Source: Chrysopilus asiliformis (taxonomy: Eukaryota; Arthropoda; Insecta; Diptera; Rhagionidae). Taken from it: 64,000 nt of DNA. Position 1 is the first letter of the stretch, and each line of letters begins with the position of its first letter. The translations under genes and the position numbers were made by a program. The stretch lies in assembly GCA_964034945.1 (NCBI GenBank), contig OZ035960.1:74618085-74682084 (forward strand), read 5' to 3'. Of this stretch, positions 23,893 through 36,500 are shown piece after piece. The notes beneath the pieces are model-generated. The model was given only the letters and a program-made list of their open reading frames with translations. It was not told where the DNA came from and did not search any database.

Positions 23893-23982
23893 TTATTTAC
23901 CTTGCTAGATTTGTAACTTTTCTTAAAGTCTAAAAAGTCAGCTCGGAGACTTACAATTTAAAATTTTGCCTGACAATTCTAT

Positions 23983-24525
23983 TTAAAAATCCGCTATAGC
24001 CTTTTTAATAAGCTTTAAAATTCTCTGCCTTCCCAGTTTGTTCCAAAACACATGTGGTTGACTGCTTCCGGTGACATAGCGAGCTCCACTAAAATTAATC
24101 AAATTATGTGTTTTTGTAATATACAAATATAAATGAATAAAAACATTACGCTTGATAACATTCATATAAAGTCTGACCGTTACTGTTCACCATACAGGAC
24201 CACGAATCGATAATGTCATTGGAAAATTTTCGTCTAAGGAAATCATTAAAACGATCCAATTTCATTTTAAGTTCTGGTTGATGTCCACTATTAGCCAAAG
24301 GAGCCAACGTCGTTACAATCACTTTCACATGTTGGGCTTCGAGCTCCTTTATTAATTCCAAAAAGTCATATTTAATGTCCAGAAGATCACGACCATGCAA
24401 TATATCCACTGATCCAATGTTAACTATTACTTTGGGAGAAATATAAGTACAATTTCTGACTCGTTGAATGGCATCAGGTATGGTTTGTCCAGATATACAA
24501 AATCCCGATTGCAATACACGATATC
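23983..24525 (-). CDS. osk: oskar exons 3-4: OSK/SGNH domain
   Basis: Exon 3 (24525-24150) follows the acceptor tttctag|GA, continuing the split glycine codon left by CCAG|gtattt at 40796. Exon 4 (24088-23983) is joined across a 61-bp intron and ends LIKKAIADF then TAA. This 3' block holds the whole OSK domain, about 160 residues. Confidence 0.95.
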
Positions 24526-27500
24526 CTAGAAAAAAAACTTTTTTAATAAGTTTTTGATGATTCAATCATTCGATTATGGAAAACTTGGTGTTTTTCAAAA
24601 AAAATTTCATTACTTGTTTTTTTAATGATCCGAATAAGAGAGCTATATGGATCATTAAAAAAAACGTATGGGAGTTTTTTGTGGGTTTAAATTGTTTTTT
24701 AGTTATGTAATTAACCCGTATGTTGTGGCAATAACGTTTTAGATAACAAAAACCTGTGCAATTAACAGCTATAATAGTAAGCTTCTGTTTTTCGCCGCTA
24801 GATTTTTTCGGATAATAACCTTAATGTGAGAGGAAGATAGCCTTCAATATCCACATATCTATAAAAGCAAAGGCGAAAGCTGGTATACGCACCGAGGGCA
24901 ATTTTTTAGTTCCCAATAACTCAGAAACCAAATCCGTACTGCGATTTATGTCCTCAACGACGACTTCTTTCCACTGATAGGAAACATTTTCCATAAGGTA
25001 AAAGTACGACACATGGACCGGGAAATTTGCTCTTAAATCTATTGAAAGTTTCACAGTATGTCCCAATAGAGCGGGAGCCGTAAAACAAAAAACAACGAAT
25101 AGTTTACGGGACGAAATATGTTTGAATACCTGGATCTTGATCTAACTAAGAAAAAATTCTTCTACGGCGACCTTCCAAAGTGGTGCTAAATGGGCGACAA
25201 ATCGCGATTTATACCGCGGTTTCGTTGTTAAAAAAACGACGAGTTACCGGAACGAAATTTATTGCGGGATCTAGATCTTGGTCCAACTAAGAAAAAAATG
25301 TTCTACGGCGACCTTGTCAGGGGTGCGTTCTTTTATTAACCGTGGTTAACCGCGGTAAACAGAAATGCGTTCTTAAATGCCTACGGTTAACGCTAAGTAA
25401 ACTTTACTGCCGTTCCTAAATGCCAAAGTTATGCTGTCAAAGTTACTTTTCTCAACTCTGCTCGAGAGCTGAGTTGGAGAAAGTTAACTTTAATTGTAAT
25501 TAAAGAACGCGATAAAGTTAACCGAGACGGTTACAACTGTCAATCAACTGTCAATTCGTCTCGTAGTTTCGAATGAGTTTTGTGCAGAATAATGGAGGAT
25601 TTTATTGTGGTCCTTGTAAATGAGAAATACGACATCAAGGAGAATTCTATTTTTTTTAATGTATTGTTCTTTTAATCAGAGTTAACGTCGGTAAAATTTC
25701 AACTTTGGCAATCAGCTGTTCGAACTTTGACAAACCCAACCTTTACTTTACTCGGGAATAAAGGAACGCACCCCAGGTGGTGCTAAATGGGTGACAGATC
25801 GCGATAAATGACATACGTTTTAGTATTTTGGCAAGAGTTCAGTTTAGCGACAATGGCCGCGTTCAGACGAGGGTGAAACTGGTTGACTTCACCAAGTTTC
25901 CACTCGATTTTACGGGCCAGACGCTATCGGGTGTATGCGGGGAATTCATCTGCTAGCTAGGCCGGGTGAACTTGGTTGAAAACACATACACACATAGAGT
26001 TCAATGGTGGGGGTTCACAAAATTTTTATTGCTACCTGCACCGCATTCGCTGTCTGACTTTTGAAGTGTTCAATTCTAGTTGTCGTGTAAAGTGCGAGTG
26101 AAATGAAAATGGCCAATTGGAATAAGAAGCAGACTGTGAATTTGATTGAACTTTTTGAAAAATTCCGGTGTATTTATGATAGCAATGATGTGGAGTACTT
26201 GAACAAAGTAAAAAAGGAACAAGCATATGCTGAAATACTAAAAGAAATTGCAGTGGATAAACCGAATGTCACAACTTGAAGTTCTTTTGTTAAAAATGAA
26301 AAACTGTCCCTTTTTCCACGACGTTCCCTCCACTTCTTTATCCACAGTCTTTTTCTCTTAGGAATATGTTCTTCATTACATTCATCTGATTCCGATTCTA
26401 ATACCGATAAAGTCAATGCAGCAGAAATCATTGCAACCGCAATTCGCTTCTTATTATTCATTTTGAATAAAATCGAAATTTTTGATGTTTACTCTACCAG
26501 AGACCGCTTCAAATGAAATCCAAAATTCCCAAGAAAAGAAAAATTTATGCGACACACGCACACATTGACACAGCATGTGTAAATACACTGCAGCGCAAAA
26601 GTTGAAAAACACTACGTGAGAACGCAAGCAGAGTTTTTCACCCGGAGTAACTCGGTTGATTTCACCCACGTCTGAACGCGGCCAATGACGCTACAGATTT
26701 TTGGTGTATAGGGAGGGATAGAGGCAGTGGCGTAGCAAGGGGGGGGCGGTCCGCCCCGGGCGGCACTGTTTATGGGGCGGCAAATTCACGACATTTCGGA
26801 ACAAATTTAAAAAAATGTTTCAACACATTTTGGAACAAATGAAAAAATTGGGTGTTAAAAGATATAGCGACAATGCTTCGAATCTTTCTAACAATAGGAA
26901 TAAGCGTAGCAAGTTGCGAAAGGAGTTTTTCGAAGCTAAAGCTTATAAAAAATTATTTGAGATCGACTATGAGCACGTTAAGATTAAGCAACTTGGCTCT
27001 TTTGTCAATTGAGGAAGAATTAACCAAATAAATCGATTTCGACAGCATAATAACAGAATTTTCAGTCCAAAAAGCCAGAAAAGTGTTTTTGTAAAAACAT
27101 GTGACAAACATTTTTTTCTTTTAAAAAAAATTTGAAATTATTGCTTACAATTTTTAATATAACTTTTGTACTGGTCAATCAGTGTTTGAGTAACGTTTGG
27201 TTTAAACCAGTCTTCACGTTGAAACATAAAAAAGCTTTAATTGCCAATCTGGCAATTATTGGAGACCCGTATGGTGATATGACATTTTTTCAAGTTTAAT
27301 TGAACGGCGAAGGGTGGTATCAAAATTCCAATTTGAAGTCGAATTTTCCCATAAGATTTTTTTAAAAGTTCTTCCAATTGGATTTTGATATATGGGAGTT
27401 TTATGTAAAAACGTGTCCTAAACAACTTTTGTTCTTGGACTTTTTTGATAAGATGCACCGTTTTTGAGAAATTCGTAATAAACGTTTAGTTCATATGGCG

Positions 27501-30500
27501 AGTCCGTTTTTGCACATTAACGAACTGAACCTCGCATTTTAGGAAAAACGGCTTTGTGCAAAATTTCCTTGGGTCCGCAATACGCGCCACAGACGGACGG
27601 ACGGACGGATATCCAGAAATCGACTTTTTTGATCATTATAAACACACTGGTGTAGACATGGGTAACGCAGCGCTGCGTTGCGCCATTGCGTTGATACAGT
27701 ATACTGCGCTATGTGCGCTGATACACGAATAAAATATTTAGTAGCGCAATAGCGCACATAACGCAAACGAGTCAAACGAAACAACTTGGTTATTGAGCCA
27801 ACTGTTGGGGAAATTTTTACATATGTATTCAATACGATAGAGGGGAAATATCGCCTTGTCTTGCTTTCTCGCACATTGACTTATAGACAAGCCCAAAAAC
27901 ACAATTTCTTGTTATGTATACATATTCTCTTTTCATGGGTCTTGTTAGCGCAGTAACTCAACTCAGCACTGTATCTCATGTCTATTGTAAATACATATGA
28001 TACACAGCGCAGTATTGAGTTATTTTGTTTGTTCCTCCTCTTGATCGAAAAATTGACTGTTTCACACAACGAATTGACAGCGCGGCAAAAAATCGTAGCC
28101 ATAATGACGATGGTTCCAACCGGTGCGCCATATGGCGCAATTGCGTTAACGCACTGCGCTGATACAGTGTACTGCGCTTGCGCTACTGTATCAGCGCACT
28201 AAATTTTACTGCGTTACCCATGTCTACACTGGTGTGTATGATGACGGGATCTTGGTGTTACAAACGGTAAGGCAAAGTTAGTATACCCATTGGTTTTACC
28301 ATACGGGTATAAAAAGAGTGACACAATTGATATTTTAAAAATGTGGCGCTAATTGGTATTCACATCCTCTTTATGATTATCGTGTCATTTTCAACAAGAG
28401 ACGAATTATTGGTCGACATTTGCCTATCAACAAAAACACGGGAATTTACTTGTAAACGACACGCCAATCCAAGTATGCGTCATTTTCAAAATATGGATTT
28501 TTCGGTGGAAACGTCAGTAATAGAAAAATCATTTTAGGGCGGCAAATTTTACTTCCGCCCCGGGCGCCATGAACCCTCGCTACGCCACTGGATAGAGGGA
28601 AGCATCCCCTATCCAAAATAGCGTCGCTCGCCCCCCTTGTCCCTTCCAGGGGTCCTCAAACTTTGTATGAAACTTTTTTCTGGGGGGTGGTAGGGGGGTG
28701 TGTGGTACCTCAAATGAAAAGTAATGAAGAGTACATTCCAAAAATATGTAGCATGATGGGATTTCCCCCCCACCCTTCGATTTATACTTCGATTTATATC
28801 GTGGGATAAATGTCTGTCAAAACATTTTCTCCAGGTTTTGTCATCCTTAACACTAATAAAAAATGCGTAGTTTTGGAGTAAATTAAGAAAAACGATTTTT
28901 AAAAAGCCGCCATCTTGGTTACTTCCGGTTAACAGATTTCGACCAAAAGTTGATTATCGTATGCCGTTTCCCATTATTTAAAAACTATTAATTTTAGAAA
29001 TAGCAGGCAAACGGGTTTCTTATTTTCTCATCAAAACCCTATGATTTTGATTGCGTGAAAAATTCACTTTTCTTTGAATAAATTCAAATTTCCGCGTCTA
29101 AAAAAACTGAAACTCAGGTGACGGTGCCAAAATTATAAAACTGGTTCACCCTCACCTCTCGTTAGCGAGTGCCGACCAGTATTGTGAGCGGTCCAATGCA
29201 ATACACGACACCTTCACTGTAATTTGGCTTTAATTGCAATTTTCCTTGTTACTTATAATCCTCTTTTTAACAATTTTTAACAATGAAATTCTTTTATTAC
29301 TTGTTTTCGCATTAATCTACTTTGCTCCAGAGGCGGCATTCCGCAAGCGTGCAGTATCAATGTTAACGAAAATCCCTATTTCATTAATATTGGGATTTTC
29401 GGATTTTCGTTTACATTCGCTTGCGGAATAATGCCACAGCTCGACTTTGGATCCATCAGTGGTTCTTTTCAGTTTTCCTATCGATACCTTAATGCAAAAT
29501 TTCATAAAATGAGTTATGAACACAACAGCATGCAGTTCAGTCAGTACTTCTTTAAGAAACTTAAAAACCTCAATTATGACGAAAAACTTTAATAAAATGC
29601 AAGTTCGTATTGTATAAAACAAAAATAAAGTTTGTTGTAAAGTCTTATAAAACCTTTTCTACGAACCGCTTTTCATTATTGCTTTAAAAGCACATCAATA
29701 CAGTTCTTGTAATTGCAAAAAAAAACTTTTTCTGAAAAGCTCGTAGTATCGAGAAAAAGCTTTTATAAGGTTCGAAAAAATATGTTTGCTTGCTAAATCT
29801 AACTTTAAAACTAATTTTAGTCACGTACGAAATAAAAATATTATAAAATTTTTCATATTGATACAAAACAGCCTATTAATTCAAAATTTGAAGAATTTCA
29901 TTTATTTAAAAAAAAAAGTTTGATTGTACTCTTTAAAAACCAAAATCTAAAGGCGTTTAGTCCTCTTATTGTCATTGAACTAAAATTTGCAGTGAAATTC
30001 AGGATTGTCTATTAGTGCTGTGACATCGACATCGATGTTTTGAAAACATCGATGTTTTATCCAAAACATCGATGTTTTTCCCATCGATGTTTTCTTTCCG
30101 ATGTTTTTATAACATCGATGTTTTGTGTCCGATGTTTGGTGTCCGATGTTTAGTATCCATCCACATCTTAAGCCAGGAATACACGCTGAGATTGCATACC
30201 GTGTGTATTAAAAAATCATTGCTTAGGCGATATCGCCCAGTTGTATGCCCAGGCCCAAAGTAAAAACCTGCGGTTCGCATTGTATGCTAAATTTAAATGG
30301 TTAAATGTCACCTTACGCTGTTGTTATTAGGTTAGATTTAGACTCTGTTTCAGTTTATAGTCTATCACACACGTCGCACTTATTTCAAATAAGTGATTGT
30401 GTTGTGTTGTATGTGACAAAATTTTTATATAACTCTGAAAGGCTATTTTCCGCGACAGGAAACATTGTGAGCAGTAAACGAAGTTGCCTGTAGACAAACT

Positions 30501-33500
30501 TCTCCACCTCCACAGTGTGAATAATAAATATTGGGGTTTGGACTAGTTTGCGGCAGTATTTTTTTTGCATAAGTGTTACTACTAATAAATATATTTAATA
30601 AAGAGTCAAGATTTTCTTTAAAATGACTTTTATTAATCCACTTTTAAAAGTTCTTTATTTATTGAAAAAACATCGATGTTTTAAGAACATCGATGTTTTT
30701 AGTCCGATGTTTTTGTGGCGTCGATATTTTCAGTTTTAAAACATCGATGTATCGAACATCGATGTTTTTCTTCGATGTCACAGCACTATTGTCTATTGTA
30801 TTAACTCAAATTTAGATAAACTGGACCTTTGTCGAATTTTAACTGTAACAAGTTTTGCAGCTGCTTAATTTTTTTATTGAATTCAGTTGCCGATTTACAG
30901 AACAAACTTTTAAAAAAAAATTAAAAAATTTTTTTTTTTTTAAAAAGCTTATATTTAAAAAAATGCACTAAAAAGAAAAAAATAATTTTCTGGACGCTGT
31001 GTATCACAAATATAAAAGCTTTTAAAAAGCGAGATAAATGTTTATTTTATTGTTTTATGCTTTATCTCGCTTTTTAAAAGCTTTTATATTTGTGATACAC
31101 AGCGTCCAGAAATTTTTTTTTCTTTTTAGTGCATTTTTTTAATAAAAGCTTTTTTTAAAAAAAAAAATTTTTATTTTTTTAATTTTGTTCTTTTTAGTCT
31201 TCGAATATATATCCTTACATTTGAGATGTCCTTACAGGCTTTTTAGCTTGAGAATCGTATTCAGCGAACCCCAAAACCCCCAGAATAGATTTTTTTCCGG
31301 AAAATTTGGAGAAAGGGATACTCACGTTATCCTTACAGAACCTTCCGTTATCCTTACATACTTTTTGATGACAGATTCGGATTCAACGACCCCAAAAACA
31401 CCAATAGATTTTTTTCCAGAAAATTTGGAGAAAAAGATAATCACGTTATCCTTACAGGACCTTCCGTTATCCTTACAAACTTTTTAATGACAGATTCGGA
31501 TTCAGCGACCCCAAAAACCCCCAGAATAGATTTTTTCCGGAAAATTTGGAGAAAAGGATAATCACGTTATCCTTACAGGACCTTCCGTTATCCTTACAGA
31601 CTTTTTAATGACAGATTCGGATTCAGCGACCCCAAAAACCCCCAGAATAGATTTTTTCCGGAAAATTTGGAGAAAAGGATAATCACGTTATCCTTACAGG
31701 ACCTTCCGTTATCCTTACATACTTTTTGATGACAGATTCGGATTCAACGACCCCAAAAACACCCAGAATAGATTTTTTTCCAGAAAATTTGGAGAAAAAG
31801 ATAATCACGTTATCCTTACAGGACCTTCCGTTATCCTTACAGACTTTTTAATGACAGATTCGGATTCAGCGACCCCAAAGACCCCCAGAATAGATTTTTT
31901 TTCCGGAAAATTTGGAGAAAAGGATAATCACGTTATCCTTACAGGACCTTCCGTTATCCTTACAGACTTCTTAATGACAGATTCGGATTCAGCGACCCCA
32001 AAAACCCCTAGAATAGATTTTTTTCCGGAAATTTTGGAGAAAAGGATAATCACGTTATCCTTACAGGACCTTCCGTTATCCTTACTGACTTTTTAATGAC
32101 AGATTCGGATTCAGCGACCCCAAAAACCCCCAGAATAGATTTTTTTTCCGGAAAATTTGGAGAAAAGGATAATCACGTTATCCTTACAGGACCTTCCGTT
32201 ATTCTTACTGACTTTTTAATGGCAGATTCGGATGCAGCGACCCCAAAAACCCCAGAATAGTTTTTCCAGAAAATTTGGAGAAAAGGATAATCAGGTTATC
32301 CTCACAAGATCTTCCGTTATCCTTACTGACTTTTTGATGGCAGATTCGGAGTCAGCGACCCCAAGAAACCCCAGAATAGATTTTTTCCGGAAAATTTGGA
32401 GAAAAGGATAATCACGTTATCCTTACAGGACCTTCCGTTATCCTTACATACTTTTTAATGACAGATTCGGATTCAGCGACCCCAAAAACCCCCAGAATAG
32501 ATTTTTTCCCGGAAAATTTGGAGAAAAGGATAATCACGTTATCCTCACAGGACCTTCCCTCGTTACAAGGACGAAGTCCCTCCTTACAAGGACGTTGTCC
32601 TTACAAGGACGAAGTAGAGAAAATATTGTATTGTCATCGGACTTATATAAGTGTACAAAATTTCAAGTGAATCGGATGAGTGGAAGTAGGTCAAAATTTG
32701 ATTGCAAGATTTGATCTGACAGACAGACAAACAGACAGACACGAAGGCAAGCTAAATAAAAGCTTTTAAAAATGTATTTATCGTTTCTTTTCAATGGTTG
32801 CAAATTCATATTTAAAGAAACCATAAAAACGCTTATGGTATTTCACAGCCGTAAATACTTTTTACCGATTTATCTTGAATATAGTAGATTTCTTCGGGAA
32901 AAGGTCGTAAAGTGACGCATACAAGGTCTAATGTGACGAAGCTTTAATTATTTGAGTGGTAAAAAGTCGCAGTATGATAGTAAGATATTTTTCTTTTTTT
33001 TCGATGGTGAAATAATCTAAAATTCAATTTAGCAATAAAATATATTGTTTTAGCCCTGAGGGATACAAAAATTATATATCAGCCCGAAAGATAATAAAAT
33101 GTCATGCATGAAAGTCGTCGAATGTTTGAGAGGCTTTTTATCGATATAAAACAGCGGTATGCAAGTGCAAAAATTTTTAAATACCAAAGCACAAAATCTT
33201 TTGATAACTTCTAATTACGACCAGCTACAGTCAGCGAAACAATTATTTCTTATGATTTCCCCTTCAGTTAAAGTATTCGGCAATATTTAAACTTATAAAT
33301 ATGAAGCCTTAGAACTATAGTTTTATTTCAGATTCATAGTTTTCTAATTTATTCTTTTCGAAATCATTGCTTTCTAAGCAGAAAGATTCCAGAAATTTTT
33401 GTTTCAAATTTTTAATCATTTCTGCTTTTTTTCCATACATTTAGGATTTTTTTTGTTATAAACAATTGTATAACATCAAATTCTAAAGATCTTTACTTGA

Positions 33501-36500
33501 TTTAAAGAAAAGGAAAAGTCATTTTTCCAATTAAGGGAGCTACATTAGATTCCTCCATTACAAACTAATGAAAAACTATGCTATAATAAAACGAGAATAA
33601 TTGATAGGCGACTTCAGGGTTGGACTGGCTCTTCAAAACGGCCCGGGGCAAAATAATTTTATCGGCCCCATTTTATGAAAATTATTTTAAATTCTCATCA
33701 AATACCTTAGCTCTTAAAGTTCATATTTTGGTATGAATAATTAACGTTTTGACAGCGTAATGACATCGAGGTTAAAAAAATGCATGAGGTTTAAAAGTAA
33801 AATTTAATGATGACAAGTTTTAATACCAAATTATATCAACCAATCAATAACTTTTTCATGGATTCACTACTTTGTGCTACATATTCAATTATATCTGCAT
33901 TATTTAATGAGTATAATACATCTTTTTCACAAGACATTAAAATAAAAGATTCTACATGTTCTTGGCTTAAATTATTTCTTAATCTACTTAAAATATACTT
34001 AAGTTTAGAAAAGGATCTTTCACATTGAACCTGAGTTACAGATAATGTCAACAAAAATCTATATGCTAAAAATAATTCGGTGTATGCTTTGGCATACAAG
34101 TTATACTTCCTTAAAATATGAAAACAACATAACACATATTCCTTACAAGTTTTCCTATTTCCATGAAATTCTTCATCTGTATTAACCCTTTCAGACCCAC
34201 TGTATACGATTGTGTTAGGTGACGTAATACGTTTATATTTCGGCTCAGACTCAAAATTTCGCTCAAAATCCCAAAAGCAGTGATCGTGTTACCTCTTGTC
34301 GAGAGTTCTAACCCTTTCAGACCCAAAATTTTTTTTTAAATTTTTTTTTGTTATTCTGGTATTGAAATATAATAGTACAGCCATTTTTGTAGCAATCGGA
34401 AGAAAAAAAAATTTTGGGTCTGAAAGGGTTAAATTCATTTTCTATTTCAAGCTCTAATGACGAACACGTATATTCTTCAGGTAGTGTCCTTGAGAGAGAA
34501 TCCCATTTTACTGCAAAATCGATTAATTGCTCTCTTAGCATATTTTTGTTGATGTGGTGAGAATTCTTTTAAAAGATCAGATATTTTGTCCATTGCATTA
34601 TCAGGTAAATCTGAGATACGCTTAAAATTTAATGGATGCAACCACTCAAAATCGATGTACATTTCTCTGTGTTTTAAAAATCTGTTTTCTAAGCTACTAA
34701 CTATAGTATCTATGGTCATAATGTACAGTGGCGAGAATATAAATAGGGATTTTTTTTTTAAATGAGCATTTTACGGTTTTTTGTTCAAGTATACACTATG
34801 TGGATAATATACAGTTGTTCACAAAATTATTCGCACAAAATATGAAATATGGTAAATCGGTTAAAAACCTATCAAAATTTATTCGATTTTTTTTTCTTTT
34901 TTTTCATTTTATATTGGTTATTTATTAACTAACCAAAATTCCAAGAACACTTGAAATATATGACTAGCAAATTGAAAATAAAATCTAAATTTAAACCAGT
35001 GTCTTGATTTGGATTCAGCGACCCCAAAAACACCAAGAATAGATTTTTTTTCCAGAAAATTTGGAGAAAAAGATAATCACGTTATCCTTACAGGACCTTC
35101 CGTTATCCTTACAGACTTTTTAATGACAGATTCGGATTCAGCGACCCCAAAAACCCCCAGAATAGATTTTTTCCGGAAAATTTGGAGAAAAGGATAATCA
35201 CGTTATCCTTACAGGACCTTCCGTTATCCTTACATACTTTTTGATGACAGATTCGGATTCAACGACCCCAAAAACACCCAGAATAGATTTTTTTCCAGAA
35301 AATTTGGAGAGAAAGATAATCACGTTATCCTTACAGGACCTTCCGTTATCCTTACAGACTTTTTAATGACAGATTCGGATTCAGCGACCCCAAAGACCCC
35401 CAGAATAGATTTTTTTTCCGGAAAATTTGGAGAAAAGGATAATCACGTTATCCTTACAGGACCTTCCGTTATCCTTACAGACTTCTTAATGACAGATTCG
35501 GATTCAGCGACCCCAAAAACCCCTAGAATAGATTTTTTTCCGGAAATTTTGGAGAAAAGGATAATCACGTTATCCTTACAGGACCTTCCGTTATCCTTAC
35601 TGACTTTTTAATGACAGATTCGGATTCAGCGACCCCAAAAACCCCCAGAATAGATTTTTTTCCGGAAAATTTGGAGAAAAGGATAATCACGTTATCCTTA
35701 CAGGACCTTCCGTTATCCTTACTGACTTTTTAATGGCAGATTCGGATGCAGCGACCCCAAAAACCCCAGAATAGATTTTTTTCCAGAAAATTTGGAGAAA
35801 AGGATAATCAGGTTATCCTCACAAGATCTTCCGTTATCCTTACTGACTTTTTGATGGCAGATTCGGAGTCAGCGACCCCAAGAAACCCCAGAATAGATTT
35901 TTTCCGGAAAATTTGGAGAAAAGGATAATCACGTTATCCTTACAGGACCTTCCGTTATCCTTACATACTTTTTAATGACAGATTCGGATTCAGCGACCCC
36001 AAAAACCCCCAGAATAGATTTTTTCCCGGAAAATTTGGAGAAAAGGATAATCACGTTATCCTCACAGGACCTTCCCTCGTTACAAGGACGAAGTCCCTCC
36101 TTACAAGGACGTTGTCCTTACAAGGACGAAGTAGAGAAAATATTGTATTGTCATCGGACTTATATAAGTGTACAAAATTTCAAGTGAATCGGATGAGTGG
36201 AAGTAGGTCAAAATTTGATTGCAAGATTTGATCTGACAGACAGACAAACAGACAGACACGAAGGCAAGCTAAATAAAAGCTTTTAAAAATGTATTTATCG
36301 TTTCTTTTCAATGGTTGCAAATTCATATTTAAAGAAACCATAAAAACGCTTATGGTATTTCACAGCCGTAAATACTTTTTACCGATTTATCTTGAATATA
36401 GTAGATTTCTTCGGGAAAAGGTCGTAAAGTGACGCATACAAGGTCTAATGTGACGAAGCTTTAATTATTTGAGTGGTAAAAAGTCGCAGTATGATAGTAA

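Larger units (their letters stand above)
25855..26683. mobile_element. PIF/Harbinger element with both gene remnants
   Basis: The TIR GGCCGCGTTCAGACG is present at both ends and AAT lies directly outside each (25852-25854, 26684-26686). It carries a MADF/Myb-like ORF start on the + strand and a transposase N-terminus on the - strand, the usual two-gene convergent layout of this superfamily, but the middle is deleted so the element cannot move itself. Confidence 0.85.
26725..28590. mobile_element. hAT element, TSD GATAGAGG
   Basis: CAGTGGCGTAGCAAGG at the left and inverted CCTCGCTACGCCACTG at the right, with exact 8-bp TSDs at 26717-26724 and 28591-28598. GGGGCGGCAAATT / GGGCGGCAAATTT follow inside each end. 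A short Lys-rich + strand ORF (26815-27012) may be a coding remnant. It contains a TATACCC repeat, itself carrying another hAT MITE: three nested levels. Confidence 0.92.
33615..34740 (-). mobile_element. hAT element, partial
   Basis: The hAT-type end CAGGGTTGGACTGGC at 33615 is followed by a degraded transposase on the - strand. The other end is missing; the sequence passes into unassigned AT-rich DNA and then array 2. The boundary at 33614/33615 coincides with the edge of duplication copy 1. Confidence 0.75.

Noticed and set aside
24821..25078. ORF as an extra oskar exon
   Set aside because: Exons 2 and 3 join in phase without it and the Drosophila protein has no matching segment at that point.
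30072..30263. Independent gene at 30.1-30.3 kb
   Set aside because: Frame runs through the ATCGATG repeat ends of the hAT element; only the downstream SERLFSATG motif is real transposase.
31185..32670. Chain of ORFs reading TDSDSATPKTPRIDFF...
   Set aside because: Produced by the satellite monomer having a length near a multiple of three; frames break at each indel.
31240..36080. Regular ~120-bp repeats that look array-like, as in CRISPR
   Set aside because: The units are contiguous monomers without unique spacers, in an insect genome: a satellite.
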